DNA from: an uncultured Gammaproteobacteria bacterium
GTDB taxonomy: Bacteria; Pseudomonadota; Gammaproteobacteria; Steroidobacterales; GCA-2729495
NCBI GenBank assembly: GCA_937958785.1
Contig: CALGMY010000042.1
Coordinates: 1 to 6,282, forward strand
Length of the DNA: 6,282 nt
Direction: 5' to 3'
The notes beneath the pieces were generated by a model, which saw only the letters and a program-made list of their open reading frames with translations, had not been told where the DNA came from and did no database searches. The position numbers and the translations under genes were made by a program. Of this stretch, positions 1 through 4,788 are shown piece after piece. The first letter of the stretch is position 1. Each line of letters begins with the position of its first letter.

Positions 1-60
<60 letters not shown>

Positions 61-73
61 ACTCAGGACGCCT

Positions 74-79
74 AGTTTA
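74..79 (-). promoter_or_regulatory. Possible -10 element of the tRNA-Ala promoter
   Basis: On the minus strand TAAACT lies 13 nt before the tRNA 5' end, which would give a short leader of about 7 nt. No convincing -35 hexamer sits at the right spacing, so the call rests on position and a 4/6 match to TATAAT. Confidence 0.25.
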
Positions 80-115
80 GCCGAATCGGCGGCGGCAAAC
101 ACGGCGGGCGCCGGG

Positions 116-955
116 TCAGGCGGCGAGCACGCAGCGGCCCTCGTCCAGCACCAGGGCATCCCGGTCGGGGGCGCGCAGTCGGCAGGCGACCACGTTGGCG
201 TCCTGCCAGAGTTCGGCCACCAGCCGTTCCCCCGGCCGGGCGAACCCGGTCAGCCGGCAGGCGAAGTCCCGGATGAGGGTGTGGTCGTACTCGCAGATCT
301 CCCGGAGGACGGCGAGGCAGGCGATGCCCTGGAGGGCGAGCCCGCCGAGGCCGGCTGCGGGGGCCTGCCAGGGGCGGTCCCGTCCCGCGGCCAGGCTGAA
401 CAGCAGGGCCTGGTCGGGCCGGGTATCGCAGTCCACCAGCATGTCCGGCCGGCGCGGCGGGACCGGCCGGGTTCCCGCGGGCGCCGTCTCGCCCCGGCCG
501 CGGGGCCCTCCGAAGCCGCCATCGGCCCGGGCAAGGAAGGTGCGCCGGACCGTGAAGAGCGCCACCCCGTCCCGCTCGCGGCGGGCCCGGGACTCCTGGG
601 TGATGAGGGCACCCTCGGCGCTGCCCCGGTCGAGGACGGAGGCCACGTCGGTGTCGAGCAGGAGGCTGCCCGCCTCGTCGAGCGGGCGGTCGAGGTGCAG
701 TGATTCATCCCGCAGCACGACCTCGCCGGACTTCCAGCCGCAGTCGTCGAGCAGCTGGCTGCCCACGAGGATGCTCGCCAGGGTGGGAACCGTCTTCAGG
801 CCGGCCGGATCGCCGAGGTAGGCGCCCTCGGGCCGCCGGGCCGGGTCACGGCCGAGGCCGATGGCCAGGGCATACAGGAGGGTGTCGCGATCGGCGTACT
901 GGACCCGCTCGCCCCGGATCCGGAGCGACATCAGGTGCTCGTAGTCGATCGGCAT
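116..955 (-). CDS. MaoC-like / hydratase-2-type double-hotdog protein with degenerate active-site motif
   Basis: This 279-residue protein has the plan of (R)-specific enoyl-CoA hydratase 2 (the MFE-2 hydratase domain and MaoC family): two hotdog halves acting on CoA thioesters. The N-terminal half carries RDTLLYALAIG (residues 23-33), VPTLASIL (56-63), a DRPLDEAG-type turn (89-96) and GGFGGPRG (146-153). The C-terminal half begins near PRRPD (167-171). Where the family has the hydratase-2 motif with catalytic Asp and His (D-x-N-P-L-H), this protein has LAAGRDRPWQAP (188-199), and LHG in the following helix is LQG (208-210). The catalytic residues therefore appear lost, so activity is doubtful. 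I start at ATG 955, two bases after the ferredoxin stop. A longer frame reaching 1150 overlaps the ferredoxin gene antiparallel-free in another frame and lacks family similarity. Fold call is firm; function is not. Confidence 0.8.
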   Translation of the reverse strand: MPIDYEHLMSLRIRGERVQYADRDTLLYALAIGLGRDPARRPEGAYLGDPAGLKTVPTLASILVGSQLLDDCGWKSGEVVLRDESLHLDRPLDEAGSLLLDTDVASVLDRGSAEGALITQESRARRERDGVALFTVRRTFLARADGGFGGPRGRGETAPAGTRPVPPRRPDMLVDCDTRPDQALLFSLAAGRDRPWQAPAAGLGGLALQGIACLAVLREICEYDHTLIRDFACRLTGFARPGERLVAELWQDANVVACRLRAPDRDALVLDEGRCVLAA

Positions 956-957
956 CC

Positions 958-1275
958 CTATTCTTCGGGAGCCACCGTCAGGGTGATGCCATCGATGGCG
1001 TCGGAGACCTTCACCTGGCAGGCGAGCCGCGACTCGCCCTCGCGGAAACACTCGGTGCTCTCCAGCAACTCGAGCTCGTCGCTCTGCACCTTCGGCAGCT
1101 TCTGGAACCACGCGGGCGCAATGAAGACGTGGCAGGTGGCACAGGAACACATGCCCCCGCAGAGGGCCTCGATGCCCTGGTCGAGCTCGCGGAGCGGCTC
1201 CATCAGCGTGAGGCCGTTGTCCACCTGGATGGTGTGGGGCTTGCCACCCCGGTCGGTGACGTGAATCGTGGGCAT
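958..1275 (-). CDS. [2Fe-2S] ferredoxin, adrenodoxin/putidaredoxin type
   Basis: This is a 105-residue soluble electron carrier. The cluster ligands are C39, C45, C48 and C86 (C-x5-C-x2-C then C), the same spacing and numbering as in putidaredoxin. The core LCGGMCSCATCHVF (residues 38-51) and RLACQV (83-88) are characteristic. Two further cysteines (C43, C76) are not expected ligands. Members of this class pass electrons from an NAD(P)H-ferredoxin reductase to cytochrome P450s or other oxygenases, or serve in Fe-S assembly (the Isc-type ferredoxin). No P450, reductase or isc gene is visible here, so the partner is unknown. The Shine-Dalgarno sequence is weak. The gene is followed after two bases by the MaoC-like gene, so the two are probably translated from one message. 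Confidence 0.95.
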   Translation of the reverse strand: MPTIHVTDRGGKPHTIQVDNGLTLMEPLRELDQGIEALCGGMCSCATCHVFIAPAWFQKLPKVQSDELELLESTECFREGESRLACQVKVSDAIDGITLTVAPEE

Positions 1276-1312
1276 CGCTATCTGCTTGTCCGTGGCCAGA
1301 AAATCGCGCGGG

Positions 1313-1321
1313 AATATAGCA
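1313..1321 (-). promoter_or_regulatory. Extended -10 promoter candidate for ferredoxin-maoC
   Basis: On the minus strand TGCTATATT is a TGn-extended -10 with 5/6 match to TATAAT, placed about 38 bases before the ferredoxin ATG. No good -35 is present, which extended -10 promoters tolerate. It lies just after a hairpin at the end of the preceding gene, consistent with a new transcription unit starting here. Confidence 0.4.
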
Positions 1322-1322
1322 C

Positions 1323-1340
1323 GGCGGGCCTACGCCCGCC
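1323..1340 (-). terminator. GC-rich hairpin enclosing the stop codon of the preceding gene
   Basis: GGCGGGC and GCCCGCC form a perfect 7-bp stem around a 4-nt loop that contains the TAG stop codon of the 100-residue protein gene. No U-tract follows, so this is at best a weak terminator or attenuator, or a transcript-end stabiliser. Confidence 0.35.
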
Positions 1341-1632
1341 CCACGTTCACGTCGAAGGGGGTCTGGTAGTAGGTGCTGTCCTCGGCCCAGCGCTTCGCCT
1401 CCTCCATGAGCTTGCGCATCCGGAGGTCCGCGGTGCTGACCTCGGCACAGTTCTCGCAGCGGGGGTCATCGCAGGGCTGGCGGGAATACAGCCAGAACTG
1501 GATTGCGCCGGCCAGGAGGCCGTCGGCGATCTCCCAGGAATCGGCCTCGTCATCGGCGTCGAGCAGCCGGTTGCCGAGCTCGATCACCTGCTCGGCGGCT
1601 TCGTCCAGCAAGGTCTTGTCGTCGTCATCCAT
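1330..1632 (-). CDS. Unrecognised 100-residue acidic protein with a C-x4-C-x2-C cluster
   Basis: I do not recognise this family. The protein is cytosolic by appearance, with no signal peptide or membrane segment. It begins with a run of aspartates (MDDDDK), is predicted mostly helical (about residues 7-50 and 67-85), and has three cysteines, C54, C59 and C62, in QPCDDPRCENC (52-62). That cluster could bind a metal, although a fourth ligand is not obvious. I choose ATG 1632 because GGAG lies 8 nt upstream. The in-frame ATG at 1665 would add 11 residues but has no Shine-Dalgarno sequence. It lies 37 bases after the outer-membrane protein gene and 54 bases before the ferredoxin gene. A small conserved protein is more likely than a chance frame, given its RBS, its amino-acid composition and its fit in the gene series. 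Confidence 0.75.
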   Translation of the reverse strand: MDDDDKTLLDEAAEQVIELGNRLLDADDEADSWEIADGLLAGAIQFWLYSRQPCDDPRCENCAEVSTADLRMRKLMEEAKRWAEDSTYYQTPFDVNVGRA

Positions 1633-1669
1633 GGGCAGTACTCCGCCAGGCTCCCGGGCGGCCATGCTA

Positions 1670-2305
1670 TCAGAGGCGGAACACGAGGCCCGCCATCAGC
1701 TCCCACTGCCACAATGCATCACCGCGCACGGCCACGAGGCAGCCGCTCGCCTCCCCGCCAGCACGGCAGAACACCGCCTCGTCGCTGTCCACGAGGGAAC
1801 CGAACACACGGCCCTCGAGCCGCAGGCCGAGCCGGGACGTGGGCCAGAACTTGTAGCCCCCGCCAATCCCGAAGGCGAAGAAGGTCTCGGAGTCGAGGGC
1901 GGCGTCGTCAGGCTCGAAGCGGGAGACGCCCACCGTCGCGACGATGAAGGGCCGGGCCAGGTCACCCTCGAACCAGTAGGTACCCCCGAGCTGCAGGTAG
2001 GTGATGTCGAGGTCCGTCGGCGGCGCGTCGCCCGGCGCGAAGAGCCCGGCGGTCTCGAGGGAGGTGGCCTGGCGGCTGGCATACACCTCCCACTCGGTGT
2101 TCTCCTCCGCCGGCCAGTTCACCGCGAGACCGAAGGTGGCCGCATCGTCCAGGTCGATGTCCGGCGTATCCGGATTGGCGGCGGCTTCGGCCTCGAAGCT
2201 GCCGCCGAGGCGGTAGCCGGCGAACGGCGTGATCTCGATGCCATGCTTCGGCCCTGCGTGCGCGAGGGCTGGCAGCAGCAGCAACAAGGGCAGGAGCGAC
2301 CTCAT
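1670..2305 (-). CDS. Outer-membrane beta-barrel protein
   Basis: This 211-residue protein starts with a clear Sec signal peptide: MRS, a leucine-rich core, then AHA with cleavage likely after residue 17. The mature part has alternating amphipathic strands with aromatic girdles, for example ITPFAGYRLGGSF (25-37), DITYLQLGGTYWF (100-112), FFAFGIGGGYKFW (142-154) and LGLRLEGRVFG (159-169). It ends in WELMAGLVFRL, a plausible barrel beta-signal although the last residue is leucine, not phenylalanine. The size suits an eight-stranded barrel of the OmpW/OmpA-like porin class. C180 and C189 sit in a late loop and could form a disulfide. The ATG overlaps the kinase stop as ATGA, so translation is coupled to the two-component genes. 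Its ligand or role is unknown; it could be a sensor accessory or a structural envelope protein. Confidence 0.8.
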   Translation of the reverse strand: MRSLLPLLLLLPALAHAGPKHGIEITPFAGYRLGGSFEAEAAANPDTPDIDLDDAATFGLAVNWPAEENTEWEVYASRQATSLETAGLFAPGDAPPTDLDITYLQLGGTYWFEGDLARPFIVATVGVSRFEPDDAALDSETFFAFGIGGGYKFWPTSRLGLRLEGRVFGSLVDSDEAVFCRAGGEASGCLVAVRGDALWQWELMAGLVFRL

Positions 2306-3681
2306 GCGGCCTCGGTCGCCACGAAGTCCGGGATCGTGACCGTGCAGAGCGTGCCCTGCCCGAGCTCGCTCTCGATCACCAGCGAACCCCGGTGCGCCTC
2401 AGCGATGCGCTTCGCGAGGTACAGGCCGAGGCCGAGTCCTCCCGTGCTGCGGCTCCGGGCCGGGTCGGCCCGGTAGAAGGGCTCCGTGACCCGCGACAGG
2501 TGCTCGCGCGGGATGCCAGGCCCGTGGTCCCGCACCCGGAGGATGACCATCCCGGGCTTGGCGACCAGCTCCACCTCGACCGGCGGCCCGTCCGCCGGCG
2601 TATAGCGGAGCGCATTCTCGATGAGATTCTTGGCCACGAGCCGGACGCGCACGGCATCGACCTCGCGCACGAGCGGCTGGGCGGGCAGCCGCAGGTTGAT
2701 GCGCTCGAAGCGGTCGTCGAACTCCGCGTGGACCAGCTCCTGCAGCATGCCCCCTAGCTCCACCGCGGACCGCCGGAGGGTGGTGTGGCCGGCATTCATC
2801 CGTTCGCTCTCCAGGAGGTCGGCGATGAGCTTCTCCATCTCGCGGATGTCGCCGAGCAGGTCGTGCTTCACCTGGCTGTCATCGAGGAACTCGAGGGCGA
2901 CCTTCGCGCGGGTCAGCGGCGAGCGGAGTTCGTGACTGATGGCGAGCAGCAGCTGCTGCTTGGCCTCGAGCATGTCCTTGACGTCGTCGGCCATGTGGTT
3001 GATGTCGTTCGCGAGGTCGCCGAGGTCGTCGCTGCGGGTGGCCTTGATGCGGTAGTCCAGGTCACCGTGCCCGATGCGGGCCGTGCCCTTCTGGATCCAC
3101 TTGATCGGGCGCACGAGCCAGCGCACGGCGAAGTAACAACCCACGAGCACGACGATCGAGATCAGGCCAATCGCCAGTTCGGTGTAGTCAGGCCGAGGCG
3201 TCTCCTTGATGCGGGGCGAGGCGATGATGATCTTGTGGCCGTCGCGCACCAGCTCGACGAACGCGTGCCGCCGGTACTCGCCGAAGCGCACCAGCTTGAG
3301 GTTGCGCGCCCAGCTCTCCAGGTTGCGCTGGCTTTTCTCGTCGAGGCCGAGGAACCCGATGGGGATCGGCCCGAAGGGGATTTCGTCGATCTGCGGGAAA
3401 TTCGGGTCCGAAGTCCAGTCGACCCCGGGACCGCTCAGCCGGATGTCGACCGGCACCCGCTCGGTGATGGCACGGGCGCGCTCGATGCTCGGCGGCGAGC
3501 CGATGTCGTTCAGCACGTAGTCCGCATGGAGGGAGATGTGGGCGCCGACGACCTCGCGGAGGAAGTCCTGGTCGAGCACCAGGAGGTAGACGAACCGGCC
3601 GACCACCGCATAAACGAGGGCGGTGAGCACGAAGATGCCGAGCAGGCGGGCCGAGAGGGACCGGCTGATCTCCCGGATCAC
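2302..3681 (-). CDS. Two-component sensor histidine kinase, HAMP-HisKA-HATPase (CpxA/RstB-like)
   Basis: This is a 459-residue inner-membrane kinase. TM1 is at about 12-35, a periplasmic sensor region spans about 36-166, and TM2 is at about 167-189. HAMP follows at about 190-242 (RPIKWIQKGTARIGHGDLDYRI region). HisKA has the phospho-accepting H250 in AISHELRSPLTR. The ATPase domain has an N box with N352 and N356 (KNLIENALRY), G1 DHGPGI (385-390), F box PFYRAD and G2 GGLGLGL (414-420). All catalytic motifs are intact. The start is GTG at 3681, overlapping the regulator stop as GTGA, with a perfect AGGAGGT 9 nt upstream. The domain order and the partner regulator fit the CpxA/RstB group. The periplasmic region is not recognisable as a known sensor fold, so the signal is unknown. 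Confidence 0.95.
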   Translation of the reverse strand: MIREISRSLSARLLGIFVLTALVYAVVGRFVYLLVLDQDFLREVVGAHISLHADYVLNDIGSPPSIERARAITERVPVDIRLSGPGVDWTSDPNFPQIDEIPFGPIPIGFLGLDEKSQRNLESWARNLKLVRFGEYRRHAFVELVRDGHKIIIASPRIKETPRPDYTELAIGLISIVVLVGCYFAVRWLVRPIKWIQKGTARIGHGDLDYRIKATRSDDLGDLANDINHMADDVKDMLEAKQQLLLAISHELRSPLTRAKVALEFLDDSQVKHDLLGDIREMEKLIADLLESERMNAGHTTLRRSAVELGGMLQELVHAEFDDRFERINLRLPAQPLVREVDAVRVRLVAKNLIENALRYTPADGPPVEVELVAKPGMVILRVRDHGPGIPREHLSRVTEPFYRADPARSRSTGGLGLGLYLAKRIAEAHRGSLVIESELGQGTLCTVTIPDFVATEAA

Positions 3682-4370
3682 GAGGGCTGGACCTCCTCGC
3701 CGACGAACGCGTAACCCGTGCCCCAGACCGTCTTGATGAACCGCGGCTGGCGGCTGGTGTCCTGCAGCTTCTGGCGGAGGCGGCTGACCAGGATGTCCAC
3801 GGAGCGCGAGAACAGCTGGGCATCGATGCCCCGGAGTTCGTTCAGGATCTCGTCCCGGGTGAAGGTCTTGCCGGGGTTGGTCGCGAAGAGCACGAGCAGC
3901 TGGTACTCCATCGTGGTGAGGTCCAGCGGCTGGCCTTCCAGCTCGGCGGACCGCCGCTCCAGGTTCACGGCGAGGTCGCCGAAGCGCAGCGACTTGTCGT
4001 CGCCCCGGGGCCGGCCGCGACGGAGCACGTTCTGTATACGGGCCACCAGTTCGCGGGGCTCGAAGGGCTTGGGCAGGTAGTCATCGGCGCCGATCTCGAG
4101 GCCGACGATCCGGTCGGTGACCTCGCCGCGGGCAGTGAGCATCACGACGGGCACCGAGCTGGTCTTGCGGATCGTCCGGCAGACCTCGAACCCGTCCTGC
4201 TCCGGGAGCATGACGTCGAGGATGACGAGGTCCGGCTTGTCCTTCTGGAGCTTCGCGAGCCCCACCGACGGGAGGGTCGCGGTGTCGAGGTGGAGGTCGA
4301 AGCGCTGGAAGTAGGCCTTGAGCAGGTCCCCCAGCTTCTCGTCGTCATCGATGAGGAGAATTCGTGTCAT
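3678..4370 (-). CDS. OmpR/PhoB-family response regulator (CpxR/RstA-like)
   Basis: This is a 230-residue DNA-binding response regulator. The receiver domain spans residues 1-118 with the acidic pocket D8-D10, phospho-acceptor D52 in ILDVMLPEQDG, T79 and K101 (YLPKPF). A winged-helix output domain spans about 129-226 and contains LTTMEYQLLVLF, the recognition-helix region SRSVDILVSRLRQKL and the wing VWGTGYAFV. All phosphotransfer residues are present. It is the first gene of the run and overlaps its kinase by GTGA. Between it and the divergent small gene are three GTAAC repeats at 10-bp spacing, which resemble both CpxR and RstA boxes, so autoregulation is likely. CpxR and RstA are close relatives and I cannot decide between them from this sequence. 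Confidence 0.95.
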   Translation of the reverse strand: MTRILLIDDDEKLGDLLKAYFQRFDLHLDTATLPSVGLAKLQKDKPDLVILDVMLPEQDGFEVCRTIRKTSSVPVVMLTARGEVTDRIVGLEIGADDYLPKPFEPRELVARIQNVLRRGRPRGDDKSLRFGDLAVNLERRSAELEGQPLDLTTMEYQLLVLFATNPGKTFTRDEILNELRGIDAQLFSRSVDILVSRLRQKLQDTSRQPRFIKTVWGTGYAFVGEEVQPS

Positions 4371-4447
4371 CGGTCACGGTTTTCCGGTACCCGGTCCTGT
4401 CTAATGCGCGGCGCTTCGGGGACTGCTCGGCTGGTTATCACGACCTG

Positions 4448-4453
4448 ATTCTA
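4448..4453 (-). promoter_or_regulatory. -10 candidate for the response regulator-kinase operon
   Basis: On the minus strand TAGAAT matches TATAAT at 5 of 6 positions and lies about 77 bases before the regulator ATG. The region 17 bp upstream has no -35 hexamer, but the GTAAC repeats end about six bases beyond it. That arrangement suits an activator-dependent, autoregulated promoter. Confidence 0.4.
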
Positions 4454-4481
4454 AGCCCTTGTCCCGCAAGGACGATCGGCA

Positions 4482-4506
4482 GTTACAAAGTGTTACAGGG
4501 TGTTAC
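4482..4506. promoter_or_regulatory. Three GTAAC/GTTAC direct repeats at 10-bp period: CpxR/RstA-type operator candidate
   Basis: On the plus strand GTTAC occurs at 4482, 4492 and 4502. On the minus strand this reads GTAAC-N5-GTAAC-N5-GTAAC. The known CpxR box is GTAAA-N5-GTAAA, and the RstA box TACATNTNGTTACA also matches closely (TACAAAGTGTTACA on the plus strand from 4484). Exact helical-turn spacing is what tandem OmpR-family dimers recognise. It lies between two divergent genes, one encoding an OmpR-family regulator. Confidence 0.7.
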
Positions 4507-4538
4507 CCGGGTGAAAGGAAGCTGCAACCTCCGGACCC

Positions 4539-4544
4539 CATAGT
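4539..4544 (+). promoter_or_regulatory. Weak -10 candidate toward the small membrane-protein gene
   Basis: CATAGT matches TATAAT at 4 of 6 positions, and the -35 region (4516-4521) is poor. The triple repeat ends ten bases upstream of that -35 region, the usual place for an OmpR-family activator. The implied start near 4551 would fall inside the hairpin at 4549-4570, so the true promoter may lie elsewhere. Confidence 0.25.
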
Positions 4545-4548
4545 ACGC

Positions 4549-4570
4549 GGGCCCGAGGGAACCTGGGCCC
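4549..4570 (+). other. GC-rich hairpin before the small gene's ribosome binding site
   Basis: GGGCCC (4549-4554) pairs with GGGCCC (4565-4570). AGG (4556-4558) pairs with CCT (4562-4564), with G4555 bulged and a GAA loop. This 9-bp stem ends ten bases before the AAGGAG Shine-Dalgarno sequence. It could insulate or stabilise the leader; it does not itself cover the RBS. Confidence 0.45.
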
Positions 4571-4593
4571 ATCGACGACAAGGAGAGTGACTG

Positions 4594-4704
4594 ATGTTTC
4601 GCAATTTCACGTTCAACGATATCGAGAACCTCGGCGAAGTGATGCTCGCGGCCGTGGCCCTGCTGGCCCCGGTGCTTGCCTTTGCCCTGTTCCTCACGAC
4701 CTGA
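4594..4704 (+). CDS. 36-residue single-pass membrane microprotein, divergent from the response regulator
   Basis: The gene is ATG to TGA, 37 codons, with an ideal AAGGAG (4580-4585) 8 nt before the ATG. The peptide has a polar, partly amphipathic N-terminus MFRNFTFNDIENLGE (1-15). It is followed by a hydrophobic stretch of about 20 residues (16-36: MLAAVALLAPVLAFALFL, ending in TT), which is a plausible transmembrane helix. I do not recognise the family. It shares its upstream region with the CpxR/RstA-like regulator, as cpxP does in Escherichia coli, but it is not CpxP-like: there is no periplasmic domain. Small membrane proteins such as MgrB and SafA bind sensor kinases, so a role in modulating the neighbouring kinase is a reasonable inference, not a demonstration. 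It could also be a small subunit of an inner-membrane complex. A long hairpin begins in its stop codon. Confidence 0.75.
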   Translation: MFRNFTFNDIENLGEVMLAAVALLAPVLAFALFLTT

Positions 4705-4766
4705 CCAGTGCGGGCCGGAACGTCCGTCCCACTCCCCCGGGACGCCGTCTCCGGCTCGCTACTGGT
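4704..4766. terminator. Long imperfect hairpin between convergent genes (possible bidirectional terminator or stabiliser)
   Basis: About 25 base pairs can form in 63 nt. ACCAGT (4704-4709) pairs with ACTGGT (4761-4766). 4710-4719 pairs with 4750-4759 (one G-U; T4760 bulged), ACG (4720-4722) pairs with CGT (4746-4748), and CGTCCC (4725-4730) pairs with GGGACG (4739-4744) around an 8-nt loop. It starts in the small gene's TGA and ends 22 bases short of the convergent gene's stop. No U-tract follows on either strand, so an intrinsic terminator is not certain. Confidence 0.55.
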
Positions 4767-4788
4767 GACTACCTGACCCCCTCCCCCG

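Larger units (their letters stand above)
4371..4593. promoter_or_regulatory. Divergent intergenic regulatory region between the response regulator and the small membrane protein
   Basis: These 223 bases contain no gene that I can support. They hold a central triple operator-like repeat, candidate -10 elements on either side of it, a short inverted repeat CCTTG/CAAGG at 4457-4471 in the regulator's leader side, and a GC-rich hairpin just before the small gene's Shine-Dalgarno sequence. A minus-strand frame crossing this region is biased chance sequence with no RBS support. Confidence 0.7.

Noticed and set aside
956..1150. N-terminal extension of the MaoC-like frame upstream of ATG 955
   Set aside because: The extra residues are arginine-rich, out of frame over the ferredoxin gene, and unlike any MaoC N-terminus. 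MPIDYEHL at 955 is a normal start two bases after the ferredoxin stop.
958..1275. The ferredoxin as the electron donor to the RCCR-like protein
   Set aside because: Bilin reductases normally use plant-type ferredoxins, the genes are more than 3.5 kb apart in different units, and nothing in the sequence links them.
1632..1665. ATG 1665 as the start of the 100-residue protein
   Set aside because: No Shine-Dalgarno sequence before it, whereas GGAG lies 8 nt before ATG 1632.
700..1947. 415-codon plus-strand frame
   Set aside because: It is opposite four well-supported minus-strand genes, and its translation is low-complexity Arg/Pro/Gly-rich; long antisense frames are common in GC-rich DNA.
1373..2476. 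367-codon plus-strand frame
   Set aside because: Antisense to the outer-membrane protein, the 100-residue protein and the kinase end; no domain pattern or RBS.
2785..3714. 309-codon plus-strand frame rich in Val, Asp, Glu and His
   Set aside because: Mirror image of the kinase coding strand; composition is what the complement of a GC-rich gene gives.
4482..4506. The three short repeats as a CRISPR or iteron array
   Set aside because: Five-base repeats with 5-bp spacers are far too short for CRISPR, and there is no replication gene or origin context; an OmpR-family operator explains them better.
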